Assembly (NCBI GenBank): GCA_963578605.1
Contig: CAUZEA010000218.1
Location: 1 to 5,446 of the forward strand
DNA length: 5,446 nt
Source of the DNA: JAKVCB01 sp963578605
GTDB taxonomy: Bacteria > Planctomycetota > Planctomycetia > Pirellulales > Lacipirellulaceae
Direction of reading: 5' to 3'
In this document: one piece after another, positions 5,432-5,446 of the stretch
Numbering within the stretch: position 1 is the stretch's first letter
Layout: every line of letters starts with the position of its first letter
Notes under the pieces: generated by a model
Told to the model about the DNA's origin: nothing
What the model saw: the letters and a program-made list of their open reading frames with translations, nothing else
The model's database searches: none
Position numbers and translations under genes: made by a program

Positions 5432-5446
5432 GATGAATCAGTTTTA

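Overview
The window looks like a planctomycete chromosome, probably Pirellulaceae-like. The main evidence is a minus-strand pair of genes for a DUF1549/DUF1553 protein and a DUF1501 protein, a combination expanded in Planctomycetota. The mixed, moderately GC-rich composition and poorly conserved Shine-Dalgarno sequences fit. This assignment rests on family recognition, not on a database search.

Layout. Positions 1-318 (+) hold the C-terminal tail of a protein that starts outside the window. Its closing acidic/hydrophobic segment resembles tails I associate with planctomycete phage-type integrases. Positions 319-820 contain no credible gene but are dense in GC-rich hairpins. Positions 821-2131 (-) encode a Tat-exported DUF1501 protein. 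Positions 2232-4157 (-) encode a secreted DUF1549/DUF1553 protein with one CxxCH motif, lying upstream of DUF1501 in the same transcription direction. A candidate promoter lies at 4251-4279 (-). Positions 4406-4495 (-) hold an orphan C-terminal scrap of a VOC/glyoxalase-type gene, cut off exactly at a 9-bp inverted repeat. Positions 4487-4667 are an almost continuous run of stem-loops, including two related GAGGGG/CCCCTC hairpins. Positions 4668-5125 are non-coding, with a 10-nt direct repeat, more hairpins and a possible leader. Positions 5126-5359 (+) encode a 77-aa AlpA/excisionase-type helix-turn-helix protein, followed by a 10-bp hairpin at the window edge.

How it fits together. DUF1549/DUF1553 and DUF1501 genes usually occur together and are thought to act outside the cytoplasm; no precise reaction is established for them. 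The flanks look mobile: an integrase-like tail on the left, a truncated resident gene plus a structured repeat block, and an excisionase-like gene of the kind that often precedes an integrase on the right. The most interesting reading, which is inference, is that 4487-4667 is the end or attachment region of an integrating element whose HTH gene starts at 5126. I see no proven new system. The VOC truncation together with the nested hairpin block deserves the closest check.
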